Positions 29,003 through 37,838 of a stretch of 64,000 nt of DNA are shown here, piece after piece; the first letter of the stretch is position 1, and each line of letters begins with the position of its first letter. The stretch is from Roseovarius sp. (GTDB lineage: Bacteria > Pseudomonadota > Alphaproteobacteria > Rhodobacterales > Rhodobacteraceae). The stretch covers positions 186,001 to 250,000 of the forward strand of contig NZ_JAUCYU010000003.1 in assembly GCF_030373445.1 (NCBI RefSeq), read 5' to 3'. The translations under genes were made by a program, and so were the position numbers. The notes beneath the pieces are model-generated. The model was given only the letters and a program-made list of their open reading frames with translations, did no database searches and was not told the origin of the DNA.

Positions 29003-30880
29003 TCAGCCCGTTGGCCCGGGCCGGTCAGCAGATCGGGTGACGACCAGCGCCTCGCAAATCGGGCCCTGGGACACGCCATCGATCAGGATCTCTGCCGTGA
29101 CGAGCATTCGCTCGGTGTGCGCCCAGTGCGGGGCCGTGGCGGGCAGGTCGAGGGTGCCGTGCCCGCCCGCAGGCAGGGTTATGCTGACGCTTCCTGCAGG
29201 CGTTTTCCATCCTTCGGGCAGGACAAGACGCGCCTCGTAGACGGCCGTGCGTGCCAGGTTGTTTCGAAGTCTCACCGTGAACAGGACGTCGTCGCCTTTC
29301 GAAACGATGGAAAGATACGGATGCATCTGCGCCCAGAACAGGTCGACAAAGTGATCTGCGGGGTCGCCCACGAGATCACGGACCGCACGTTCCTTTCGAT
29401 CAATGAAATCCGCGTATTCGTCCAGCCGGGTCGGTGACATGGCAATCAGGTCTCCATGGCCGGGGCAGATCAGCTCTGGCCGGGAGGCTTGAAGAACCTC
29501 TGCACAGCGGCGGTGCATGTCCAACTGGAAGCTGTTCCGCAGCACGGTTGTCTGGGCGGGCCGTTCGCGACCGTGCGACTGGTAAAGAAAGATATTGTCA
29601 CCGGTGAAGGCGACGCGCGTGCCGTCGATGGTTCCGGAAATGATGGAGTGAAACTCCGTTTGTCCGGGGGCATGCCATATCCGGAAATCGAAGCCACGCC
29701 AGTGAAACGCCTCGCCATCGCTTAGCTCGCGGTCGACTTCGATGGGCTTGTGAAAGACACAAGGCAGGGCGGCCCAATATGAGGGGCTTGCGATCACTTT
29801 GGAGACATGATCGAGAGCCCAGCACTTTGTCCCGAAATGCTTTCGGAGATACGGGATACCGCAGACGTGATCGTTGTGGATATGCGTGGGGATCACCATC
29901 TCGATCTCTCGGACCGCGAAATCATCGAAAAGTTGCCCAAGATGATGTTCCACGAAGCGCAGCAGTTGCATGCTGTCGTGGTCGGCCTGGCCGTGAAGAT
30001 GGCCGAGGGAAGATAGCCCGTAGTCGATGAGCATGGCGTGCCCCTGGCCATCGAGCACGACGTAGAAGTTCGAGCACGTGTAGGGGCCGGCCCAGAGAAG
30101 GTGCTCGGAAATCCTTTGCAGCTTGCTTTCGTAAAGCGTTTCGCGTTCGGCAAAGGGGCTGTCCGTGCCCGACGTCCTCTGACGGCCGACTTCGGACAGG
30201 GCAACAAGCCGTTTCTCCAGAGCCGAGATATTCGCGTTCACATCGTGGATCGGCGCGCCATGAGACGGAAAGGCCACGTCGACATTCTGGCGCTTCAGGG
30301 CCAGCAGGGATTGCATGGTGAACTCTATCCCGAGCATGTCGCCGTAATTGTATTCCATGGCATGAAGCTGGTAGAGCTTGCCGCCATTGACCATGAGGTC
30401 GCCGGTAAAGGCGACCCTGCGGCCGTCAATCTCGGCGATCAGGCTGACCATGCCATAGGTGTGCCCTTTCGCGGGAAGGACGTGAAAGACGTGGTCTTTC
30501 CACCCGAATGTCTCGTAATCGTTGAGTGTTGCGTCAACGCGGATGGACGTGCCGAGCGAGAAGAACGTGTTCTGGTCGTTCATGTTGTCGAATAGTCTGC
30601 GTGAATTCCAGAAACACTCGACGTTGTCGAAGAGGTGGCGCTCGTATTCCGGGACGGCGACTTTCGCACCGGCCTTCTGGAGACGCGGGGTTCCCCAACA
30701 TTGATCGCGGTGATGGTGCGTGTGCAGGATCCAGTCGACCCTGTCGACGTGGACGGATGCAAGGTGATCTGCGACAGCGCCGGATCCGGCGTCAATCAGC
30801 AGGCACTCCTTCCCGGATTTGACGACGTAGACGTTACAACTGTCTGAAAATTTCCAGATGCTTGGAGAAAGCTGGATCAT
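29003..30880 (-). CDS. Tandem metallo-beta-lactamase-fold protein with C-terminal beta domain
   Basis: A 625-residue protein without a signal peptide and with two MBL-fold domains in one chain. Domain 1 (about 1-230) has T54-H55-x-H57-x-D59-Q60, H140, D161 and H207, so the last His of HxHxDH is Gln. Domain 2 (about 260-500) has the full H333-x-H335-x-D337-H338, D428 and H475, but Q407 stands where the third metal His (PGH) is expected, with H411 nearby. Residues 525-615 look like a beta-sandwich tail. Single-domain MBL hydrolases are about half this length. It appears monocistronic, is convergent with the TRAP operon and has no obvious pathway partner. Function is unknown. Confidence 0.85.
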   Translation of the reverse strand: MIQLSPSIWKFSDSCNVYVVKSGKECLLIDAGSGAVADHLASVHVDRVDWILHTHHHRDQCWGTPRLQKAGAKVAVPEYERHLFDNVECFWNSRRLFDNMNDQNTFFSLGTSIRVDATLNDYETFGWKDHVFHVLPAKGHTYGMVSLIAEIDGRRVAFTGDLMVNGGKLYQLHAMEYNYGDMLGIEFTMQSLLALKRQNVDVAFPSHGAPIHDVNANISALEKRLVALSEVGRQRTSGTDSPFAERETLYESKLQRISEHLLWAGPYTCSNFYVVLDGQGHAMLIDYGLSSLGHLHGQADHDSMQLLRFVEHHLGQLFDDFAVREIEMVIPTHIHNDHVCGIPYLRKHFGTKCWALDHVSKVIASPSYWAALPCVFHKPIEVDRELSDGEAFHWRGFDFRIWHAPGQTEFHSIISGTIDGTRVAFTGDNIFLYQSHGRERPAQTTVLRNSFQLDMHRRCAEVLQASRPELICPGHGDLIAMSPTRLDEYADFIDRKERAVRDLVGDPADHFVDLFWAQMHPYLSIVSKGDDVLFTVRLRNNLARTAVYEARLVLPEGWKTPAGSVSITLPAGGHGTLDLPATAPHWAHTERMLVTAEILIDGVSQGPICEALVVTRSADRPGPTG

Positions 30881-30964
30881 GGCTGGCCCCGAGCCCTTGG
30901 CCCCGGACGAAGGAACGTGCAGAACGGGTGGCCGGGCATCGCCGCCTCCGGGGTCATTTGCCCC

Positions 30965-31717
30965 TTAGACGGCGTAATCAGGATCCTGGACATCCAGCAC
31001 CTTCCTGACCGCGGCGAGGTGGCGTTCGGCGAAGCCGGGGTAGTCTTCCCACTGGCGCGCGGTCTTTTCCGCGATCTCGGCAGGCGCCGGGTTCAGTTCC
31101 TTTCCCGTCGCGGCGGCGATGAGATACGTCTCGCAGGCGCGTTCGAAATGGTAGATGTCGTCGAAGGCCCCGGCGATGGTCTCGTTCACCACGAGGACAC
31201 CGTGCTGGCCCATCATCAGGATGCGTTTCTCCTTCAGAAGGGTGGATAGTCTCTCGCCCTCTTCGGCCAGGCCCATGCCGTCGAAGCCCAGGTCGATCTC
31301 GACGCGGTTGTAGAACCGCATGCTTGTCTGGTCGAGCGGCGGCAACGAGGGATCCTTGAGGATCGAGAGCGCGGTGGCATAGCGGGAATGGAGGTGCATC
31401 ACGCAGCGCGCCCCGGGGACGTTGCGGTGGATGGCACCGTGGATGGACCAGCCCGTCGGGTCCACCCTGTCGCGAAGGTCATCCGGCAGGTGCGCGGCCT
31501 CGAGGGTCAGCAGGTCCTGCGCCTTCAGCGTGCCCCAGTGAACGCCGTAGGGATTCATCAGGAAGCGCTCGCCGCCCGGGTCGAGCGCATAGCTGAAGTG
31601 GTTGGCAATTGCTTCGGACATGCCGAGGCGGTCGAACCATCGGAACGTCGCGGCAAGGTCTTTCCGCGCGGCCTGTTCGGGAGACGCGGTGTCGTTGGGG
31701 AGGTCTGGATGCTGCAT
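30965..31717 (-). CDS. Class II aldolase/adducin-family protein
   Basis: A 250-residue protein of the class II aldolase family, zinc-dependent enzymes that cleave or decarboxylate small phospho- or hydroxy-carboxylates. The zinc-binding HLHSRYAT motif lies near residue 108 and GQHGVLVVNETI near 172. The N-terminal FRWFDRLGMSEAIANHFSYA segment is the usual substrate-side motif (GLSEGVANHFS type). The start has AAGGAG. It lies 53 bp downstream of the acyl-CoA dehydrogenase on the same strand and is probably the third gene of that operon. Non-phosphorylated substrates are common in this FucA-like branch. Confidence 0.9.
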   Translation of the reverse strand: MQHPDLPNDTASPEQAARKDLAATFRWFDRLGMSEAIANHFSYALDPGGERFLMNPYGVHWGTLKAQDLLTLEAAHLPDDLRDRVDPTGWSIHGAIHRNVPGARCVMHLHSRYATALSILKDPSLPPLDQTSMRFYNRVEIDLGFDGMGLAEEGERLSTLLKEKRILMMGQHGVLVVNETIAGAFDDIYHFERACETYLIAAATGKELNPAPAEIAEKTARQWEDYPGFAERHLAAVRKVLDVQDPDYAV

Positions 31718-31770
31718 TCTGGCTCTCCTTTCCGGTTGGGTCTGAGGCGAAGGTCGGTGCGCCCGCGACG

Positions 31771-32955
31771 TCAGGCCACGTCGCTGTAAAGCGACATGCC
31801 CATCTTGCGCAGGCGGCCGCCGACGACGTTGCGCTGAATCTCGGAGGTGCCTTCCCAGATGCGGTCGACCCGGATGTCGCGGTAGAGGCGTTCGACCGGG
31901 TTCTCGCGCATGTAGCCGCGCCCGCCGAGGATCTGGAGCGCCTTGTCGACGACCCGGCCCGCCACCTCGGAGCTGTGAAGCTTGAGGGCGCTGGCGTGGG
32001 AGTGGATCAGCGAGCGGTCTGCGCCGCTGTCGATCTCGGCGGCGACACGGTAAAGCATCGACTTGGCGGCGTAGAGCTCGACCGCCATGTCGGCGAGCAT
32101 GAACTCGATCGCCTGGAAATCGCGGATGGCGCGGCCGAACTGGCGCCGCTCTGTGGCGTGGGCATTGGCGATTTCGGCCGCGCGTGTGGCGGCGCCCAGC
32201 GTGTGGGAGGCGATCTGGAGGCGGGCCTCGACGAACCAGTCCTTGGTCAGCTCGAACCCCTGCCCGACCTCGCCCAGCATCTTGTCAGCCGGCACGGGGG
32301 TGTCGTTGAAGACCAGCTCGGCGTGGTCATAGGCGAAGTTGTGCATGAATTTGGGCGAGCGGCGGTGCGTCGTGTTGGGGGGCGCGGTGTAGCAATCGGG
32401 CTTGTCGACGAGGAAGAGCGTGGGCTTGTCGGGGTCGCCGTCGACATGGGCGTGGACGATGATGAAATCGCTGGCATTGTAGGAGGTGACGAACCACTTC
32501 TCGCCGCTGAGCCGCCATTGCCCGTCGCGGAAATCGGCGCGGGTCTGGACCTGTCGCGGGTCGGAACCAGCGCCGGGCTCGGTGATGGCGAAGCAGCCAC
32601 GGCGTTCGCCGCCGGCGGAGGGGATGAGATACTCCTCGATCTGCCGGTCGGTGCCGAATTTCAGGCTGACGGGCGCGCGCCAGACGGCGGACCAGAGGCC
32701 GTTGGTCACCCGGCCGAGCTGTTCCTCGATCAGGGTCTGCTCGACCATGGAATACCCCAGGCCGCCGTGCTCGCGGCCGAGGTTGATGCCGGCGAGGCCC
32801 CAGTCGCGCACCTTCTGGCGCAGGGGGGCGCGCTCGGCGTCGGGGAGTTCGCCATGCTCGTCGGTCATGACTTCGAGGGGTTCGAGCACCTGCTCGAAGA
32901 AGTCGCGGCCGAGTTTGGAGAGGGCGCGTTCGTGATCGGTGAAGGTGAAATCCAT
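31771..32955 (-). CDS. Acyl-CoA dehydrogenase
   Basis: A 394-residue FAD-dependent acyl-CoA dehydrogenase. It has CFAITEPGAGSDPRQVQTRA (flavin and substrate contacts), EKWFVTSYNASDFIIV, ATERRQFGRAI, and QILGGRGYMRENPVERLYRD followed by IWEGTSEIQRNVVG, where the Glu of WEGTSEI is the usual catalytic base. This combination is that of short- and branched-chain acyl-CoA dehydrogenases. It starts 14 bp after the ADP-forming acyl-CoA synthetase gene, so the synthetase product is probably its substrate. The frame is open upstream, but that part is an out-of-frame reading of the synthetase gene. Confidence 0.93.
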   Translation of the reverse strand: MDFTFTDHERALSKLGRDFFEQVLEPLEVMTDEHGELPDAERAPLRQKVRDWGLAGINLGREHGGLGYSMVEQTLIEEQLGRVTNGLWSAVWRAPVSLKFGTDRQIEEYLIPSAGGERRGCFAITEPGAGSDPRQVQTRADFRDGQWRLSGEKWFVTSYNASDFIIVHAHVDGDPDKPTLFLVDKPDCYTAPPNTTHRRSPKFMHNFAYDHAELVFNDTPVPADKMLGEVGQGFELTKDWFVEARLQIASHTLGAATRAAEIANAHATERRQFGRAIRDFQAIEFMLADMAVELYAAKSMLYRVAAEIDSGADRSLIHSHASALKLHSSEVAGRVVDKALQILGGRGYMRENPVERLYRDIRVDRIWEGTSEIQRNVVGGRLRKMGMSLYSDVA

Positions 32956-32969
32956 GGCTAGTCCTTCGG

Positions 32970-35054
32970 TTACGGAGCGGGGGTGCGGGGCGTCAGCAGT
33001 GCGTCGACGGCGCAGCATCCGCCGGGGCCTGCCAGCACGGGGTTGACGTCCATCTCGGCGATCAGGTCGCCGAGATCCGAGGCAAGGCGGGAGAGGCGCG
33101 CCAGCGCGTCGGCCACGGCGTCGAGATCGGCCGGGGGGCGGCCGCGAGCGCCGGTGAGCATGGCGCCGAGGCGCAGGCGGTCGATCATGCGGCGTGCGCC
33201 GGCGGGACCGAAAGGCGGCAAGGCGACGACGCGGTCCTTCAGGAGTTCGATCCAGATGCCGCCGGTGGCCAGCATGACGAGCGGGCCGAAGCTGTCGTCG
33301 TGAAGGATGCCGAAGGCCAGTTCGGCGCCTTTCGGGGCCATCTCGGCCACGATCGCCATCGGTCCGAGCCGGGCGGAGAGGTCGGCATAGGCGGCGCGGA
33401 CGTCGTCGGCGGTCTGCAGACCGACGATGACGCCGTTCACGTCGCTCTTGTGGGCCACGCCGGGGGCGGCTGTCTTGAGGACGAGCGGCAGGCCGACGGT
33501 GGCGACGGCCGCCTCGATGTCGGCCGGCGAGGTGATGCGGGCGAGGCGCGGCGTGGGGATACCGTAGTCGGCGAGGAGCGAGAGCGCCTCGGCCTCGTCG
33601 AGGGGGGCCGCTTCCGTCAAGCGGATGCGCCACTTGGCGGCGATGCCGGGGGGGATTTGGGGAAGGGGATCGGGGCTGTTCGCGTGGCGGCGGGCATCGC
33701 GCCAGTCGAACAGCGCACGGACGGCGCGGAGCCCTTCGTCGGTGCCTTCGATGACGGGCAGGCCCGCCGCGATGGCGTCGCTGGCCATCACCGCGTGGTT
33801 CACGCCGGAGAAATTGCTGACCACGACGCCCGGCTTGCCGCTGGCGGCGGAGGCGCTGGCCAGCGCGTCGACGCAAGTGCCGGAAGTCCACGAGCCGTCG
33901 CGGATATCGACGAAGAGGCCAAGTACGCCGACATCCGGATCGGTGATGAGGGCGTTCATCATGTTGTTGATTTTGGGTTCGAAATCCTTCCCGGAGCCCC
34001 ACGCGTCGAGCGGGTTTTCCGGGTGCAGCCCGGCGTCGAGATTGTCGGCGAGCCGGGCCTTGGTGTGCGCCGAGAGCACGGCATAGGGCACGTCCAGCTC
34101 TTCGGCGCGGTCGACGACCATCTCGCGCTCGCCGCCGGAATCGTGGACGCCGGCGAGGCGCCCGTCGGGCAGCGCGAGCGGATCGACATGGGAGAACATC
34201 TGCAGACAGGCGGCGAAGTCGTCGAGCGTGTGGGTCTCGATGACGTTATGGGCGCGGAACACGGCCTCGTAGGCGGCGGCGTTGCCGGCGATGGCGCCGC
34301 TGTGGCTGGCGGCGAAGCGGGCCGCCACCTCGCTTCGACCGACCTTGAGGATCACGACGGGAATGCCGCATGCCTCGGCGCGCTCGAGCGCCTCGCGGAA
34401 GCGTTCCGGGTCACGCGCGGTTTCCTGGAAGAGGCCGATGACCCCGGTTTCCGGCTGGTCGAGCGCCCAGTGCAGGTAATCCTCGCTCCGGGTGGCGATC
34501 TCGCGCCCCGTGGACACGGCGAGGGAGAAGCCCAGGCGGTCGTGATTGTAGGTCAGCGCGCTGAAGGCCGAACCGGATTGCGCGATCAGGGCGATATTAC
34601 CACGCCTAAGAGCCACGCGAGGCGCGTAGGCCATGACGTTGAGCCCGTGGGAGGGATTGACGAAGCCCATGCTGTTGGGGCCGCACAAGGCCAGCCCGGC
34701 CTCGCGCGCCATGGCGGTGAGGCGGGCCAGAACGCCGTCGCCCTCGGCGCCCGCACCGTCGCAGCCGGCGAAGATCATCGCGGCGGGAATGCCCCGGTCG
34801 ATGACCTCTGACAGGGCGGCCTCGGTTCGGGCCTCGCCCACGGCGATGACGGCCAGGTCCACGTGCGAGGCAATATGGGCAAGATTGGGTACGCAGGTGA
34901 GGCCGGAAATTTCCGTTTCCCTTGGGTTTACGGGGAAGAGACGGCCCGTGAAGCCCCCGGCCCTGGCCTGGTCGACCATCACCCGGCCCGGCGCCCCGGC
35001 GCGGTTCGACGCGCCGATCAGCGCGATGGATGACGGGCGCAGCAATGCGTTCAT
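32970..35054 (-). CDS. ADP-forming acyl-CoA synthetase (acetate-CoA ligase family)
   Basis: A 694-residue fused enzyme that activates a carboxylic acid to its CoA ester with ATP, giving ADP and phosphate. The order is a CoA-binding domain (N-terminal MNALLRPSSIALIGASNRAG), succinyl-CoA-ligase-like domains with the phospho-histidine motif AASHSGAIAGN near residue 260, and a C-terminal ATP-grasp domain (about 470-694) with VLKTAAPGVAHKSDVNGV. An upstream in-frame ATG at 35126 exists, but the ATG at 35054 starts the conserved domain. It heads the operon with an acyl-CoA dehydrogenase and a class II aldolase-like protein. The acid substrate is unknown. Confidence 0.9.
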   Translation of the reverse strand: MNALLRPSSIALIGASNRAGAPGRVMVDQARAGGFTGRLFPVNPRETEISGLTCVPNLAHIASHVDLAVIAVGEARTEAALSEVIDRGIPAAMIFAGCDGAGAEGDGVLARLTAMAREAGLALCGPNSMGFVNPSHGLNVMAYAPRVALRRGNIALIAQSGSAFSALTYNHDRLGFSLAVSTGREIATRSEDYLHWALDQPETGVIGLFQETARDPERFREALERAEACGIPVVILKVGRSEVAARFAASHSGAIAGNAAAYEAVFRAHNVIETHTLDDFAACLQMFSHVDPLALPDGRLAGVHDSGGEREMVVDRAEELDVPYAVLSAHTKARLADNLDAGLHPENPLDAWGSGKDFEPKINNMMNALITDPDVGVLGLFVDIRDGSWTSGTCVDALASASAASGKPGVVVSNFSGVNHAVMASDAIAAGLPVIEGTDEGLRAVRALFDWRDARRHANSPDPLPQIPPGIAAKWRIRLTEAAPLDEAEALSLLADYGIPTPRLARITSPADIEAAVATVGLPLVLKTAAPGVAHKSDVNGVIVGLQTADDVRAAYADLSARLGPMAIVAEMAPKGAELAFGILHDDSFGPLVMLATGGIWIELLKDRVVALPPFGPAGARRMIDRLRLGAMLTGARGRPPADLDAVADALARLSRLASDLGDLIAEMDVNPVLAGPGGCCAVDALLTPRTPAP

Positions 35055-35277
35055 GCCGTTGCCCCGGTCGGTGTGCGGATCGATGCGGGAGGTCGTTTCA
35101 CTACGTGGATGGGAGATCGTGTGCATGGCGGGCGGACGGGTGCTCGTGGGAGATGGATGCGGTGGTTCTGCACAAAACCGTATGAAAAGGCGGCGTCCCG
35201 CACCATGCCGGGATTTCTCACTACTTCATTACCTGGAGTTATGATAAGCTGCCGGTAAACAAGGAGAGTGCCCGTCG
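35055..35277. promoter_or_regulatory. Divergent promoter region with LysR box CATTAC-N5-GTTATG (35227-35243)
   Basis: This 223-bp gap separates the leftward acyl-CoA synthetase operon from the rightward LysR gene. At 35227-35243 lies CATTAC-CTGGA-GTTATG, a dyad with a T-N11-A core ending 34 bp before the LysR start codon, as expected for autoregulation. A near-identical 17-mer occurs at 41923-41939 in front of the polyamine-type ABC operon. Confidence 0.6.
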
Positions 35278-36207
35278 ATGAGCCTGCGATCGAGACTGCC
35301 GTCGTCCGGTGCGTTGTTCGTCTTCGAAAGCGCCGCGCGGAAGCTGAGCTTTTCCGATGCGAGCCGGGAGTTCAACGTCACCCAGCCGGCGGTGAGCAAG
35401 ACCATTCGCCAGCTCGAGGAAGACCTTGGCGTGCGGCTGTTCGAGCGCGGTTCCGGCGGGGTGACGCTGACCCGCGCGGGGCAGATCCTGGCGGATGCGG
35501 TCACGGGCGGATTCAGCCGGATCGAAGCCGCCTTCGACGAAATCGAGCGGCTCAAGGCCGATCCCGATACGGTCACGCTTTCGGTGACGTCAGCCTTCGC
35601 GATGCACTGGTTCATGCCCCGCATGGACCTGTTCCGGCAGACTTTTCCGGATATTCCGATCCGGTTCCAGATCCTGCATGACGAGTCGATCGGGCCGCTG
35701 GATGGCGCGAGCCTCGGGCTGCGGCGGACAGAAGATGCCGATTACGGGTTCGACAAGTGGTTCCTACAACAGGAACGGGTCGTTGCCGTGGCAAGCCCGG
35801 CCTACGTGGCGGCGCATGGCGGGCTGAAGGGCTGCGAGAGCCTTGCCGGGCACACGCTGGGCCATCTCAACCAGCAGCTTCGGCTTCCCTGGGCGAAGTA
35901 CCTGTCGGAGATGGGATTTGCCTCGCCAGCCGAGGCGGCCGAGATCCGGTTCTCGGATTATGCGCTGCTGATGCAGGCGGTGATCAAGGGGCAATGCATC
36001 GGGCTGGGGTGGCGGTACATCGTCGAGCACGAGCTGGAACAGAAGGGGCTGGTGACGCTGTGCGACCGGGATTACCTGACCGGGCTCGACTATCATGTCG
36101 TTGCGGCACCCGACCGGCCATTGCGCGAGACCACCGCGCAGGTGCGGGACTGGCTTATCGCGGAGTTGCGCACCGGCGAGGCGCCGGCGCGGACGGAAAC
36201 CGGCTAA
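35278..36207 (+). CDS. LysR-family transcriptional regulator (GcvA-like)
   Basis: A 309-residue LysR regulator of the GcvA-like branch. The helix-turn-helix is within residues 8-65 (FESAARKLSFSDASREFNVT, then QPAVSKTIRQLEEDLGVRLF). The effector domain has the TVTLSVTSAFAMHWFMPRM stretch typical of this branch. The start has AAGGAG twelve bases upstream. Its stop codon overlaps that of the convergent amidohydrolase gene (CTAA). Matching operator-like sequences at its own promoter and upstream of the ABC transporter suggest it controls the transporter-amidohydrolase operon. Confidence 0.93.
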   Translation: MSLRSRLPSSGALFVFESAARKLSFSDASREFNVTQPAVSKTIRQLEEDLGVRLFERGSGGVTLTRAGQILADAVTGGFSRIEAAFDEIERLKADPDTVTLSVTSAFAMHWFMPRMDLFRQTFPDIPIRFQILHDESIGPLDGASLGLRRTEDADYGFDKWFLQQERVVAVASPAYVAAHGGLKGCESLAGHTLGHLNQQLRLPWAKYLSEMGFASPAEAAEIRFSDYALLMQAVIKGQCIGLGWRYIVEHELEQKGLVTLCDRDYLTGLDYHVVAAPDRPLRETTAQVRDWLIAELRTGEAPARTETG

Positions 36208-37838
36208 CCGTTGAACCGTTCGGAACGGTGGACTTCGGAGCCGGCGAAGAGGGTCAGGAGCACCTCGGTCGCGCCGATCTCGTAGGTGTCGCAGGTCAGG
36301 ATATCGCGGTCGATCACGATGAGGTCGGCGGCGGTGTGGCGGGAGAGCCTGCCGGTTTCCGGCCGCCACGCCGCGGCGGCGGCGTTGAGAGTGTAGCCTT
36401 TCAGCGCATCCTCGCGGGTCAGGCGATGCTCGGGGTGGAAGGGCGGATCGTCGGGCTGGCCGACCTTCTGGCGGGTCATCGCCACTTCCATGATCTTGAA
36501 CGGGTTGAGGGTGGAAACCCCCCAGTCGCTGCTGAGCGTGGCGGTGGCGCCCGCATCGACCAAGGCGCCGAACGGGTAGATGTCGGCCGAGCGGTCGGCA
36601 CCGGTCATCGGCACGGCGACCTTGGTGACGGTGGGGGCGTTGCGGGCCCAGAGGCATTGCATGTTGGCCACGGCGCCGAGGTCGGCGAACCGCCCGATAT
36701 CGGCGGAATGGACGCATTCGACATGGGTGAGCTGGTGGAGCGAGGGCCAGGCGCCGTTGGCCCGCAGCGCCGCCTCGACCCCGTCGAGCCCGGCGCGGGC
36801 CGCGTAGTCGCCGATCACGTGCATGTGGATCTGGAAGCGCAGCGCGTCGAAGGCGACGCAGAGCGCGTTGAGGTGATCGGGATCGAACATCAGGGGGTAG
36901 TTGCCGCCGGCGGCGTCCTTGTAGCCGTCGATCATGGCGGCGGTGCGGTTCTCGAACACGCCGTCGAGGAAGAACTTGGCGGAATGCAGGTGGAAGAGGC
37001 CGCCGGAGAAGGTGTCGCGCATGGCGACGAGGGCGGCGACATTGTCCTCGACGCTGAGCTCGGGCAGGACGAGGCCGGCGCCGCCGACCCGGAGCCGGAG
37101 GCTGCCCTCGGCGGCCATGCGCTGGTAGACGCGGGCGTGGCGTTCGGTAACGCGGGGGTCGATCACGCCGGTCAGGCCGTTGCGGTGGCAGAGCGCCTGC
37201 GCCTCGGCGATGCCCTTGACGTAATCGTCGTCGGTGACCGGGGGCATGCGGTTGTGCGCCCATTCCATCGCGCTTTCGTGCAGCATGCCGGTCGGCTCGC
37301 CCCTGGCGTCGCGGGCGAAGAGGCCGTTGTCGGGGTCGGGCGTGTCGCGGGTGAGGCCGAGGGCGGTGCAGCCGGCGGTGTTGAGGCAGGAGGAGTGGAG
37401 ATCGGCCGAGAGGATATGGCAGGGCCGGTCGGGCACGGCGCGGTCGAGATCGGCGCGGCTGAGGTTGGCCTCGGAAAACGCGCCGGTGTCGTAGGCCACG
37501 CCGAGCACCCATTCGCCGTCATGCCCGGCGGCGAAGTCCGACAGCCTGTCGAGCAGGGCGTCGTGGGTCACCGCGCCGGTCAGGTCGGCCATGGCGCTGT
37601 ATTGATAGCCGCTGTCCTGCAGGTGGATATGGGTATCCTGCATCCCCGGCAGCACCATCCGCCCCCCGGCGTTGATCACCTGGGTCAGGGGGCCTTTCAG
37701 CTCGGTGATGTCGTCATCGCGGCCGATGGCGAGGATCTTTCCGTCGTGCACCGCCAGCGCCGTGGCGCGCGGCAGGAGCGGATCCATCGTGACGATGTCG
37801 CCATTCACGAGGATCGTGTCGGCCATGGCCCTAGTCAT
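36204..37838 (-). CDS. Amidohydrolase family protein (YtcJ-like)
   Basis: A 544-residue metal-dependent amidohydrolase with the HxH metal motif in LPGMQDTHIHL near residue 70, a composite beta domain at both ends, and later conserved segments MHVIGDYAAR and TLSSDWGVSTLNPF. The layout is that of YtcJ-like exoenzymes, which hydrolyse amides, formamides or cyclic amides. The start at 37838 has AAGGA at good spacing and overlaps the preceding ABC permease gene. A second ATG at 37826 gives MADTILVNGDI and is possible. It is the last gene of the ABC transporter operon, so it probably hydrolyses the imported compound. Confidence 0.9.
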   Translation of the reverse strand: MTRAMADTILVNGDIVTMDPLLPRATALAVHDGKILAIGRDDDITELKGPLTQVINAGGRMVLPGMQDTHIHLQDSGYQYSAMADLTGAVTHDALLDRLSDFAAGHDGEWVLGVAYDTGAFSEANLSRADLDRAVPDRPCHILSADLHSSCLNTAGCTALGLTRDTPDPDNGLFARDARGEPTGMLHESAMEWAHNRMPPVTDDDYVKGIAEAQALCHRNGLTGVIDPRVTERHARVYQRMAAEGSLRLRVGGAGLVLPELSVEDNVAALVAMRDTFSGGLFHLHSAKFFLDGVFENRTAAMIDGYKDAAGGNYPLMFDPDHLNALCVAFDALRFQIHMHVIGDYAARAGLDGVEAALRANGAWPSLHQLTHVECVHSADIGRFADLGAVANMQCLWARNAPTVTKVAVPMTGADRSADIYPFGALVDAGATATLSSDWGVSTLNPFKIMEVAMTRQKVGQPDDPPFHPEHRLTREDALKGYTLNAAAAAWRPETGRLSRHTAADLIVIDRDILTCDTYEIGATEVLLTLFAGSEVHRSERFNG

